From CAVVFX01 sp963747535 (GTDB lineage: Bacteria; Acidobacteriota; Terriglobia; Bryobacterales; Bryobacteraceae), in contig CAVVFX010000002.1 in the NCBI GenBank assembly GCA_963747535.1, positions 1,302,001-1,366,000 on the forward strand: 64,000 nucleotides of DNA, written 5' to 3'. Below the pieces are notes generated by a model. That model did no database searches. It had not been told where the DNA came from and worked only from the letters and a program-made list of their open reading frames with translations. Of the stretch, positions 26,241 to 35,185 are shown piece by piece (the first letter of the stretch is position 1; each line of letters begins with the position of its first letter). The translations under genes and the position numbers were made by a program.

Positions 26241-27146
26241 CTATCGAACTGGGGGAACCTTAAAAGACCGCGCCGCGAACGCAAAGTTTCCATCCTGCAC
26301 TTGATCGGCAAGCAGTTTGAGATTGTGTGCGATGCCGTCGAATTCCTGATAGTCATGCGGAATCTTCATTTCGTCGAGGACCGCGTGCATGTGGCGGTTG
26401 TTCTCAAGCCCAGGATCCTGATTTCCGACGAACATGGAAATCGCAACCCGGCCCCGGATCTTCGCGGCATTGGTGCGAGCTAAGGTCCAGGCGTGTTGCG
26501 CCCGGAAGACTTCCGGATCGCCATTGAACATTTCGACGTAGCTCGGTCCGCCGCTTCCGATGTCCTCCGGACGCCGGAATCCCCCGGCGAAGGCGACGAT
26601 GGAGCTGAACAGATCGGGATACTTTAGCCCCAGCCTCATACACCCAAATCCTCCCATCGACATTCCTTGGATCGACCGTCCGTCGCGAGAAGCGATGGTC
26701 CGGTAATGCTGATCGATAAACGGAATCAATTCCTTGATTACCGTGGTCTCGCCAAGATACTTACCATCGTAGGAATCGCAGTAGTTCGTCTGGCTTCCAC
26801 CACTGGCGAATACCAGGATCATTGGCGGCAGCGTCCCCTTTTCGATGGCGGCAAGGAAATGCACGGGATATTGATCCGAGCTTTCGGTGTTGTTGCGACC
26901 ATGCAGCCAGTAGACCACCGGGTACCGGCGGGACGAAGTCTCATAGCCGGGAGGAAGCCAGATGTTGTACCCGACCTCCTTATTCATGGAAGCACTGTGA
27001 TAGCCATGATGTGTGACGCCCGGCTGCGGATTCTTGGGCTCGTTGAACCAGATCATGTCATGCGGAAATCCGGTCCTGTTTGGATCGACCGTTTGGGAAT
27101 GCAGGAGCAGAGGCATGCAAACCACCGCTAGAATCGCATAACGCAT
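26241..27146 (-). CDS. Secreted esterase (PF00756-type alpha/beta hydrolase)
   Basis: 301 residues, with a short signal peptide ending LLLHSQ. The esterase D/feruloyl esterase layout is clear: NIWLPPGYETSSRRYPVVYWLHG, oxyanion region, nucleophile Ser at about 160 in GMSMGGFG, then a DPGLENNRH segment and His at about 275 in GIAHN. Relatives include feruloyl and acetylxylan esterases and mycolyltransferase-like proteins; the true substrate is unknown. Complete and unbroken. Confidence 0.88.
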   Translation of the reverse strand: MRYAILAVVCMPLLLHSQTVDPNRTGFPHDMIWFNEPKNPQPGVTHHGYHSASMNKEVGYNIWLPPGYETSSRRYPVVYWLHGRNNTESSDQYPVHFLAAIEKGTLPPMILVFASGGSQTNYCDSYDGKYLGETTVIKELIPFIDQHYRTIASRDGRSIQGMSMGGFGCMRLGLKYPDLFSSIVAFAGGFRRPEDIGSGGPSYVEMFNGDPEVFRAQHAWTLARTNAAKIRGRVAISMFVGNQDPGLENNRHMHAVLDEMKIPHDYQEFDGIAHNLKLLADQVQDGNFAFAARSFKVPPVR

Positions 27147-28281
27147 GGCTTGAGCTTATTACATCGAACGATCCGTTGTGAGGGAGGGATCTCGGTGTGA
27201 GGGCACGGCGGGACGGTAAGCGACTACTTATTTTCGCGATGCCCGAAGCGCCGCCCGGTTCCAAGACATCGGTTCATGTCACGATGCTGCTGAATCGGAC
27301 ATTCGGGAATATCTGGAATACCGTATCCCATGTGAGAATCACTGCACATGATCACGGGTTCGGGCGACAGCTCTTTCATAAGCGTCGAATCATCTTGAGA
27401 TCCTCGAAATCACCGACGATCTCGAGATCCAAACGCTACCTCTTCACCCAGTTCGCGTATCGTTTCGTGGCGGCGTGCAGGCGTTCCCAGCAAAAAACGT
27501 TACGCGTCACGTCGATCTCCCATGCCACGTCCTCCAACCTTCGCGCGATGACATACCGCCCTCCGGCCGCCTCGATGTGTACGCATTTTATTACTCCCCA
27601 CAAACGCTTACGTCCGCCTGTGAACCGCTCCGTCTGTATCGTCGGCCACTTCGGAGAATGCCAGAGGCACAGATCCCCTTCGCATCACCAATCGGTTTGT
27701 GAATGCGAAGGGCTGTTATCGCCAGGGACCAAGGAACAATTCCGTCTCATTGAGCTCTTGTCTATGAAAAAAATGCCCTGCTCATGACGCTCCGACGCAA
27801 TTACGATATCGACCTACGCGTTCAAATCTACGATGGCCCAGTCGATCCCACAGCGCCATTATGCGGTGGACCGGTAGAACATGATGCGCCCCGGTACCCG
27901 CGAAAGGCGATAACTCTACCAAGTCGTGCCCGATGCCGCGCCAGCGGTTTCGGCGGATAGTCATTCCTCATCATCGCCCTCCACGACGGTGCACAGTCCT
28001 GCGAGCAACCTTGGCTCGGTCACAAATGCAGTATAATTTTGCAATGTATCTTGATCAGTTACTAGGAATTGGGCCCTTCAGCAGTTCCCAAATTCTAACC
28101 AAGGGGCTCTGCCCCTTGAAATCCCGTGAGGCTGTCAGCATTCAGCAATCAGCGCTCAGCTCAGAAGACCTCCTGCTGCGAAAGGATTTTAACGTGGCCG
28201 TTTAACGGTTAACGCTGCGAGCGGAAAAGTCTGAGAGCGAAATTCTCAGATTGAGAGTTCAAGAATCTAGTTTCGCGACAA
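27147..28281. other. 1.1-kb region without recognised genes
   Basis: It separates the esterase gene from the IS1595 element. The frames present have unusual composition and no motif. It contains CAAGGGGC-TCT-GCCCCTTG at 28100-28118 and, soon after, a low-complexity stretch of cagc/tcag words near 28135-28160, both common in repetitive intergenic DNA. It may be decayed coding sequence. Confidence 0.4.
28100..28118. repeat. Short perfect hairpin
   Basis: CAAGGGGC (28100-28107), loop TCT, GCCCCTTG (28111-28118). No T-run follows. It resembles REP-like palindromes rather than a terminator. Confidence 0.4.
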
Positions 28282-29281
28282 GGTGGGTATTCACTTGACT
28301 CCGGTAACCACAACCTGTAGTATGGCTTCCAATGGAGGACTTTCCGCGGGATCTGCTGGAATTCGAAGCTCGCTTTTGGACGGAGGCGGCATGCCGCGAA
28401 TATCTGTTTCGGCTTCGTTGGCCGGATGGCTTTTGCTGCCCGCGCTGTGGCGGGCGAAAGGGTTGGCCGAAATCCGGCGTCCTCCTGCAGTGCTCGGGTT
28501 GCGACTACCAAAGCTCGGTGACGGCCGGGACGATCTTTCAGGATACTCGCAAGCCCCTGACACTTTGGTTCCGGGCCGCCTGGTGGATGACGAGCCAGAA
28601 GAACGGTGCGAGCGCCATGGGCCTCCAACGGGTATTGGGGCTGAAGAGTTACAAAACGGCATGGACGTGGCTACATAAATTGCGACGTGCCATGGTGCGC
28701 CCGGGCCGGGATCGCCTGACCGGGAGAATCGAGGTAGACGGTGTTCGCGGGCGCCAGACCGAACGCAAGGCACTGATCGTAGTTGCGGCTCAAGAAGATG
28801 GACCGGGCATCGGTCGCATTCGGATGCGGCAAATCGCAGATGCTTCAGCGGAGAGCCTGTTACCTTTTGTCCAGGATTCCGTGGAACCGGGCAGCGTCGT
28901 CCACACCGACGGTTGGTTGGGCTACGAGCCCTTGGAAAGCAAAGGCTATGATCACGACGTTACTTTCCTGAAGGGAAGGAAGGAGACTCCATCGGAACTG
29001 ATGCCGCGAGTTCATCGAGTGATCTCCCTCCTCAAGCGGTGGCTGATGGGTACGCACCAGGGCGCGGTGAGCCTGGAACACCTGGACTACTACCTGGACG
29101 AATTCACCTTCCGCTTCAACCGTCGACAATCACGTAGCAGAGGCAAACTCTTCTTCCGACTCCTCCAGCAGGCTGTCACCATCGACCCGGTCCCGTACAA
29201 GTCGATGGTCAAATGCTACGCAGCTCCCGCATCGGCCGACCACAAGATGTAGGGGCTACCGGAGTCAAGTAAATATCCATC
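28282..29281 (+). mobile_element. IS1595-family insertion sequence
   Basis: The imperfect terminal inverted repeats are 28 bases long (28282-28309 and 29254-29281) and match at 24 positions around the shared core ACTTGACTCCGGTA. They enclose a single complete transposase gene. The 8-base flanks I can see (ending cgcgacaa on the left, atttggtt on the right) are not alike, so no target duplication is visible. Either the junctions have recombined or the true ends differ slightly. Confidence 0.8.
28332..29252 (+). CDS. IS1595-family transposase
   Basis: 306 residues. An N-terminal zinc ribbon (CPRCGGRKGWPK, then LQCSGCDYQSS) is followed by the ISXO2-like DDE core (TGRIEVDGVRGRQ; VVHTDGWLGYEPL; and HRVISLLKRWLMGTHQG leading to the Glu region). 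The length and order are those of IS1595/ISXO2 transposases. The stop lies two bases before the right inverted repeat. Intact, so the element could still move. Confidence 0.9.
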   Translation: MEDFPRDLLEFEARFWTEAACREYLFRLRWPDGFCCPRCGGRKGWPKSGVLLQCSGCDYQSSVTAGTIFQDTRKPLTLWFRAAWWMTSQKNGASAMGLQRVLGLKSYKTAWTWLHKLRRAMVRPGRDRLTGRIEVDGVRGRQTERKALIVVAAQEDGPGIGRIRMRQIADASAESLLPFVQDSVEPGSVVHTDGWLGYEPLESKGYDHDVTFLKGRKETPSELMPRVHRVISLLKRWLMGTHQGAVSLEHLDYYLDEFTFRFNRRQSRSRGKLFFRLLQQAVTIDPVPYKSMVKCYAAPASADHKM

Positions 29282-29293
29282 ATTTGGTTTTAA

Positions 29294-30313
29294 CACTCAG
29301 TAATTTGGGGAAAATGTACCTTTTTTTCCACTGGCGCGACCATAGCACTTAGGCCGCCCGAGGTTCATCCATCCCACCTCAAATTCATCATCGACGAGCA
29401 GCAGCGCCTGCTCGCCGCCCAAGAGAAGCTAAACAAAACCGTCGAAGCTTTCGGCCTTGTCACGAACTACCTCGTTGAACGAAATGGCATGCAGCCGAAG
29501 ATCACACCAGATCAGCCAAAGCTGATCGAGTCTCCAGCGTATAGCTATGAGACGATGCCGCCCTGGAACGACGTCATCAAAGAGGCTGTCGCTGCCGGTG
29601 CACATCGCTCTGGCCAGATATGGCGCGCGATCCAGAAGAAGTACAACCTGTCTGAGGACCATCACCCTCCCTTCTACCAAGCCCTTGGACGTGCGCTCAA
29701 GATACGCGTCGTGCGCCGCAAGGGCGGCGAATACTACATGCGCGACGGCCACGCTGCGCCGAAGAAGGCTGCGAAGCCAGAGCGTAAGATCAAGGACATG
29801 AGCGGGCCCTCCGGTGTACGCGGCCTTTGGGCCGAGGCTCTGCCAGCGGTGATCGCGGCCGGCGCAGTCGAACCACTGGCGATGTGAAAGATGGTAAAGA
29901 AGAAGTACGGCGTGCCCGAGAACCGGCACGACGCCTTCTACTCTTCGCTGTCAATGGCGCGCAGGAACAGGCTCATCGCGCAAAAGCCGGATGGCACGTA
30001 CTTCCTCCCGTACCGGCTGCCCGGGACTGCTAAGGCTGCTGCGCCGAGCCGTTCGCACCACAAGAAAAAGGAAGGGCCCGCAGCCAGGAAGGCCAACAAG
30101 TATCCGTCGTTCCCGTGGACTGCCGCGATCAAAGAAGCCATCGGCTTGGGCGCAGACGAGCCCAAAGCCATCTGGGAATCGATTCAGCGCAAGCACGACC
30201 TGCCCGAGGAGAGGAAGAAAACGTTCTGGGTTGCCATGCCGTACGCGCGCAGGCACCGTCACGTGATTTACAAGAACGGCAAGTACTCATTGCCAGCAGC
30301 GGCTGGTGGCTGA
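29294..30313 (+). pseudogene. Three-repeat protein gene split by an in-frame TGA at a conserved Trp
   Basis: One frame runs from just after the IS1595 element to 30313, broken only by TGA at 29885-29887. It contains three related units of about 65 residues. Unit 1 starts at W26 of the frame beginning at ATG 29489 (PPWNDVIKEAVAAGA, IWRAIQKKYNLSED). Unit 2 spans the TGA (LWAEALPAVIAAGA, KMVKKKYGVPEN). Unit 3 lies at about 30115-30300 (FPWTAAIKEAIGLGA, IWESIQRKHDLPEE). The TGA falls exactly where units 1 and 3 have Trp (IWR, IWE), so TGG became TGA or TGA is read as Trp. A coiled coil precedes unit 1. The units look like winged-helix DNA-binding modules; no family is known to me. The start was probably lost near 29282-29350. 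Just downstream lies a recombinase gene with AGGAGG before its ATG. Confidence 0.7.
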
Positions 30314-30552
30314 GCCAACCACATTGCTGCACGAGGGAGTAACTTCGGGCCGCCAGCCACCGTGGCAGGTATCTGGAGCGATTCAAGAAAAGTAACTCGA
30401 CACAGGAGGCAATCATGACCCGTTTTTTGCCTCGTCGGGGATATCTGTGGGTGTCAGCAGCCCTTTTTCGTAGCCAGTTGATTCTCGTCGCGTGATGCTT
30501 CGGCCGTGGCCGTTCCTTGGTGTTTCATCCCTACCGCCCCGTGTTTCTTCTT

Positions 30553-30969
30553 TCAGGGAGCCATGGTGCTGAGAAAACGCCGGAACTTGCGGCAGGTGGA
30601 ATCAAAGGATCTCTGCTGATCTTCACCGCCGTGATAGAGAAGCGGGCCGCCATCCTCGATCATTTTGAAAAGGGTCTGTTCGACCGACCGCTTTCTCAGG
30701 GACGGATCGTCGTTGAGGTCGCGAATGAACTCCCCTCCGAGTGCCCACATATTGTCGACGTGCTTCTGAATTGTCTTCGGTGACAGGTCCGAGGCTGCCA
30801 GGTATTCAAGGAACGGGCGGAAGCAGGCCACCAACTGCTCGCCTGGTGGCAGGTCTTTTTCCAACCCCATCCACGAGCGTGGCCAACCGTTCAGATCACG
30901 GCAGTAATGTTCAAGGTCGCGACGTGGTGCAGAGGTGGCGCGGTTTATCTTGGTAGTTCTCGCCTTCAT
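30553..30969 (-). CDS. Passenger protein of the ISL3-family element
   Basis: 138 residues from the ATG at 30969, starting MKARTTKINRA. The stretch FRPFLEYLAASDLSPKTIQK with VDNMWALGGEF resembles the SAM-like core-binding domain found at the N-terminus of tyrosine recombinases, without any catalytic domain. It diverges from the transposase, with 13 bases between the two start codons, so they share a promoter region. It may help target or regulate transposition. The function is inferred. Confidence 0.6.
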   Translation of the reverse strand: MKARTTKINRATSAPRRDLEHYCRDLNGWPRSWMGLEKDLPPGEQLVACFRPFLEYLAASDLSPKTIQKHVDNMWALGGEFIRDLNDDPSLRKRSVEQTLFKMIEDGGPLLYHGGEDQQRSFDSTCRKFRRFLSTMAP

Positions 30970-30982
30970 TATCTTCCATTTC

Positions 30983-32236
30983 ATGCTGCAGCTCATCACG
31001 ATTCTAAACCGCTGTCACCACTTTCCGGGATTCGTTTACCAGCAGGCCCGCTTCAGTTCCGATCATATGAGTATTGAGATTGCCGTGCGTCCGCGTAAAG
31101 GTTCGGGGGCGGTCTGTTCGCGCTGCCATCAGCCGGCCCCCGGTTATGATCAACTTTCCGAAAGGCGTTTCGAGTTCATCCCTTTTTGGGGCTTTCTGGT
31201 TTTTCTGCTTTATTCCATGCGGCGCGTCGATTGCCGCCGCTGTGAGGCGGTCGTCGTCGAAGAAGTTCCGTGGGGCGATGGCAAGCGCACGTTGACCAGA
31301 GCGTACATGCTGTTTCTGGCCCGCTGGGCGCGGCGGCTTTCATGGAAGGAAACAGCCGAAGCCTTCCGCACTTCATGGGAAAAGGTTTTCGACGCCGTGG
31401 AACACGTCGTCGCCTTTGGGCTAGAAAACCGCAAACTCGGTGCCATTGACGCCATCGGCGTCGACGAGATCCAGTACGCCAAAGGTCATAAGTACCTCAC
31501 GCTGGTTTACCAGATCGATCTTGACGTCACGCGCTTGCTTTGGGTCGGAAAAGAAAGAACGATCGAATCCTTTCAGGGATTCTTCACCACCATCGGTGAC
31601 GAGGTGGCCTCGAAGATCGTCTTCGTCTGTTCCGACATGTGGGAGCCCTATCTGAAGGTCATCCGCGAGAAATGCTCCGACGCCCTCCATATTCTCGACC
31701 GGTTCCACATCGTGGCGAAGATGAACCAAGCTCTCGACGATGTCCGCGCTGAAGAGGCGCGTCGCATGAAGCAAGAAGGTTTTCACCCGGTCCTGAAGAA
31801 ATCCCGCTGGCTCTTGCTCAAGCGCCAAGAGAACCTCACCGGCAAGCAAAGATTTCGCCTTCGCGATCTCCTTCGTTACAACCTGAAGAGCGTCCGGGCC
31901 TATCTTCTCAAGGAAGCCTTCCAGCAACTCTGGGATTACAACTCCCCCGCCTGGGCAGGAAAGTTCCTCGACGAATGGTGCCGGCACGTCATGCGGTCCC
32001 GTATCGAGCCCATGAAGAAGATTGCCCGGACTCTACGCCGGCACCGTGAACTGATTCTCAACTATTTCCACGCTCAAAAGCTACTTTCCAGCGGCGTTGT
32101 GGAGGGCCTGAACAACAAAGCTAAAGTCACTATGAGAAGATCCTACGGCTTCCGTACCTTCCGCGCCCTCGAACTCGCTCTCTATCACACACTTGGGAAA
32201 CTGCCCGAGCCTGAATCAACCCACGAATTTTTCTGA
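30983..32236 (+). CDS. ISL3-family transposase
   Basis: 417 residues from the ATG at 30983 (MLQLITILNRCHHFPGFVY); earlier in-frame starts at 30935 would run into the divergent gene. An N-terminal zinc-binding region (CSRCHQPAPGYD, DCRRCEAVVVEEVPW) is followed by a helix-turn-helix and the DDE core: DAIGVDEIQYAKGHKY, VCSDMWEPYLKVI with HILDRFHIV, and GVVEGLNNKAKVTMRRSYGF at the Glu. This is the complete ISL3 plan. Intact. Confidence 0.92.
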   Translation: MLQLITILNRCHHFPGFVYQQARFSSDHMSIEIAVRPRKGSGAVCSRCHQPAPGYDQLSERRFEFIPFWGFLVFLLYSMRRVDCRRCEAVVVEEVPWGDGKRTLTRAYMLFLARWARRLSWKETAEAFRTSWEKVFDAVEHVVAFGLENRKLGAIDAIGVDEIQYAKGHKYLTLVYQIDLDVTRLLWVGKERTIESFQGFFTTIGDEVASKIVFVCSDMWEPYLKVIREKCSDALHILDRFHIVAKMNQALDDVRAEEARRMKQEGFHPVLKKSRWLLLKRQENLTGKQRFRLRDLLRYNLKSVRAYLLKEAFQQLWDYNSPAWAGKFLDEWCRHVMRSRIEPMKKIARTLRRHRELILNYFHAQKLLSSGVVEGLNNKAKVTMRRSYGFRTFRALELALYHTLGKLPEPESTHEFF

Positions 32237-32935
32237 CGAGCCCGTTTTTTATCACCCGCGATTACTTATGAGAATGACCATTCTCAAAAGCAACTTACTA
32301 ATATTACTAACATAACTAATGGTGAAGTTACTGTTTATACGGCTGGTGCCCCTCTGGAACTAACCGTGTCCCATCAGCCAGCAGACCTACACCCGGCGTA
32401 TGTCTACCTCGCGCGTCTTGGTTCTGGCTCGCGCCGCACCATGCGCGAGGCATTGAACACCATCGCTGGAATTGTTAGTAACGGCATGGCTGACCTGACA
32501 CTTATGCCATGGTCTGCACTCAGGTACCAACATACTGCAGCGGTCCGGGCCGTACTGATGGAGAGATACAAACCTTCAACCGTGAATAAGATGATCGCGG
32601 CAATGCGCGGCGTATTACGCGAAGCTTGGCGTCTCGGCCAGATGACTGCGGAAGATTTTCAAAGGGCCGCAGACATACCGGCAATCAAATCTCAGTCGCT
32701 TCCGCGTGGGCGTGCGTTGGCGTCTGGAGAGATCGGCGCGCTGATGGGTGCGTGTTGTTGTGATCGATCACCTGCTGGGGTTCGCGACTCTGCACTTACC
32801 GCCATTCTGTACGGAGCCGGGTTGCGGCGCTCTGAAAGTGTTGGTCTGGATTTGTCCGACTATAACGTCGAAACCGGAGAACTTGTGGTCCGAGGTAAAG
32901 GCAGGAAAGAGCGGATGGCGTAACAGTTCACGTGG

Positions 32936-34507
32936 TTAGGGCCGGCATGGGAGCAGGGAAGCTACAGCAGTCTGACGACGATGGCAGCGTACGGCCTCAG
33001 TGAGGTAGCCCAATACGTGACGACGCTGCCTCTTGCAAGTCTGCACGACGGTGAGTAAACGGGCAGTGGCGATTTCCCCGTTGCGGCTGCGGTTGCCGAA
33101 ACTGATCTTGCGCCACTGCACAGCCGTACGCAGGACCTGTTCCGCTGCATTGTTGGTCGGCTCCACGCCCTCCTCTTCCAGAAATGTGAACAGCCGTTCG
33201 AAGTGAAGCAACAGCGCGATTGCCATGTTGCGAACCTCGCGGTCGGTGTCCTCAAGATGTGCCACCGCCAAGGCGAGCAGCTTTTTCTGCAGGGGGATCG
33301 ACTTTAAATAGAGTTGTTGTCGGTCAAGAGGCTGCGGGTTTCCGCGCCGGTCCCGCAAGTCGCCGCGAAACCGATACCAAAGACGGAACACGCGGGCCAC
33401 GATGGCCAGCGTGTCCCGGCAAAACTGCCGCGACGAGGGACTGCGGGCATAATCGGCGATCCCCAGAAGATTTCTTTTCAGATGGGCCCAGCATAACTGC
33501 ATGCGGCCGGAATGGTACGTCAGATACACCACCCACCGGTCATTGCAGAGAATTCCGTGGAAGACCGACCCCAGCAGGGAAACCAACACTTCAGCGCTAC
33601 GCGTGGAGGCCACCACGTAGAACACGAACTGGTGGGCCACCAGCGCCCAGATCCAGCGCTTATCGCCATTGGTCCGCCAACCCGTCTCATCCACATTCAG
33701 GACCGCTTCGCGCGGCAACTGCTCCTGCAATTGCCCCACGGGCTGTTCCACCGCCTGGCTGACTTCTTCCCAGGCTTTCTGAGTACTCCCCAAACTGATC
33801 TCGATACCTAACACATCGATCAGCATCGCTTCCACCAGCCGCCGCGGCAAGCGGCAGACTACCGTCCAATAGGCGACCAGCGCCGTCAGTTGCGGTCCAA
33901 ATTGTCCCGCGATCTCCTCTGGCACCGGCGCATGCGTCGTCTTTCCGCACTGTCCACAAACCACGTTCGGAAACTGATACTCGGTGATGTGCGCTTTCAC
34001 TGGCGGCACTTCGGTCACCTGATGCCGCCGCGGTTCTCCTTCCGTAGTCGCCCTACCGGGCTTTTGCGGGAGGCTTCCACCGCAGTGTCCGCATTGCTTC
34101 GGCAGCAGTACCTCAACGGCGCTCACCTCCGAGGTGGGAACCGGTCGTCGATGATGGCCCGGGTGTCCGGGCTGTGCACCCGGTTTCCGTTTGCTCTTGT
34201 GCTTTCGGCCGCGCGGGCGCTGCTCACCGGCCAATCCGTCTGAAGATGGTGGCTTGGAGGAGTTGGTCGAGTTCTTCTTTCGCCCAGCCAGTTGCCGCTC
34301 CAGATCTGCGATCTGCTTTTCTGCGTCCGCGACCTGCTTGTCGCGTTCGGCTAGTTTTTCGCGGAGATCCTCTATTTCCCGCTGCTGCCGCTCGACTTGC
34401 TGCTGCAGTTGTTCGCGGCTGGGCTGGTGGGAGTGCCGGGCCCTGGGGGCACCCCGATTCGCCGCTGCCTCTTCCTCGCTGCGGCGGCGAGCCGCGGTCG
34501 CACTCAT
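32936..34507 (-). CDS. tnpC: IS66-family transposase
   Basis: 523 residues from the ATG at 34507; the frame stays open further upstream, but that part lies over the cargo gene. A leucine-zipper-like coiled coil (residues about 30-80, with AERDKQVADAEKQIADLERQ) is followed by KNSTNSSKPPSSDG, a zinc finger (CGHCGGSLP, CGQCGKTTHAP), and the DDE core: NVDETGWRTNG, then CNDRWVVYL with CWAHLKRNLLGI, and the Glu region EEEGVEPTNNAAEQVLR. This is the standard TnpC layout. Intact. Confidence 0.93.
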   Translation of the reverse strand: MSATAARRRSEEEAAANRGAPRARHSHQPSREQLQQQVERQQREIEDLREKLAERDKQVADAEKQIADLERQLAGRKKNSTNSSKPPSSDGLAGEQRPRGRKHKSKRKPGAQPGHPGHHRRPVPTSEVSAVEVLLPKQCGHCGGSLPQKPGRATTEGEPRRHQVTEVPPVKAHITEYQFPNVVCGQCGKTTHAPVPEEIAGQFGPQLTALVAYWTVVCRLPRRLVEAMLIDVLGIEISLGSTQKAWEEVSQAVEQPVGQLQEQLPREAVLNVDETGWRTNGDKRWIWALVAHQFVFYVVASTRSAEVLVSLLGSVFHGILCNDRWVVYLTYHSGRMQLCWAHLKRNLLGIADYARSPSSRQFCRDTLAIVARVFRLWYRFRGDLRDRRGNPQPLDRQQLYLKSIPLQKKLLALAVAHLEDTDREVRNMAIALLLHFERLFTFLEEEGVEPTNNAAEQVLRTAVQWRKISFGNRSRNGEIATARLLTVVQTCKRQRRHVLGYLTEAVRCHRRQTAVASLLPCRP

Positions 34508-34669
34508 CCACCATACGTTAAACCATTCTGCGCGATTTGTCCAGCAAAATCGACGGGGGTATCGGATGAGACAGCCGGGAAGTCCGCTACGATCACATTC
34601 ACACCCAGTTGCGGCAGCCAGCAGTCTCCCTGCCCTTGGTATGATTGTTTTTCCGTACGGGGTGGATCG

Positions 34670-35185
34670 ATGCCGATGACTCCATTTATGGAACGATTCC
34701 CTGAAGTAGGAGCGCGAGAAACCAGGTCCGTAACCGTCACAAACCGCCAGGATCTTCCAGATGGGGAATACGGCTTCCTGGAGTTTTATTGTAACGAGCC
34801 CGGCTGTGACTGCCGACGAGTCATGATCGACGTGTTGCGGCCGGAGACGGGGTGGAGCAAGGTCTGGGCCACCATCAGCTACGGATGGGAGAGTCTGGAT
34901 TTCTACAGAAAATGGGGCGGGACCGCCAGCGATCCCATTGAAATGAAGGGGCCATACCTGGACCCCCTCAACCCACAAACCAAGTACTCACCCGCACTTC
35001 TAAATCTGTTTCGATTCCTTCTTCAGTCGCCCGATTATGTGGAGCGTCTCAAAGGACATTACCAAATGTTCCGAGACTCTCTAGAGCCAGAACATGGCCG
35101 GCAGGACGGTCCGGAAACCAATCGCATCGAAAACAAGCGGAAACGTCTACACGATCCTAAGCATCGTCGTCGGCATCCTTACTGA
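34670..35185 (+). CDS. Cargo protein of the IS66-family element
   Basis: 171 residues from the ATG at 34670 (MPMTPFMERFPEVG), opposite in direction to the transposase and inside the element's inverted repeats. It contains a Cys cluster (YCNEPGCDCRRVMIDV) and later SYGWESLDFYRKWGG. I recall similar hypothetical proteins beside IS66 transposases but know no function. The cysteine cluster suggests metal binding. It is the only non-transposition gene carried here. Confidence 0.6.
   Translation: MPMTPFMERFPEVGARETRSVTVTNRQDLPDGEYGFLEFYCNEPGCDCRRVMIDVLRPETGWSKVWATISYGWESLDFYRKWGGTASDPIEMKGPYLDPLNPQTKYSPALLNLFRFLLQSPDYVERLKGHYQMFRDSLEPEHGRQDGPETNRIENKRKRLHDPKHRRRHPY

Larger units (their letters stand above)
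30429..32242 (+). mobile_element. ISL3-family insertion sequence with a passenger gene
   Basis: 1814 bases between imperfect 24-base terminal repeats (30429-30452 and 32219-32242; 17 positions match, both starting G-CTCGTC). The 8-base target CGTTTTTT is duplicated exactly at 30421-30428 and 32243-32250, which is the ISL3 duplication length. It contains a transposase on the + strand and a divergent 138-residue gene. It interrupts codon 5 of the tyrosine recombinase. Confidence 0.9.

Noticed and set aside
27197..27787. A 196-codon + strand frame in a region with no other gene
   Set aside because: It has many His, Arg and Ser residues, no motif, no ribosome-binding site and no conserved pattern. 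Probably chance.
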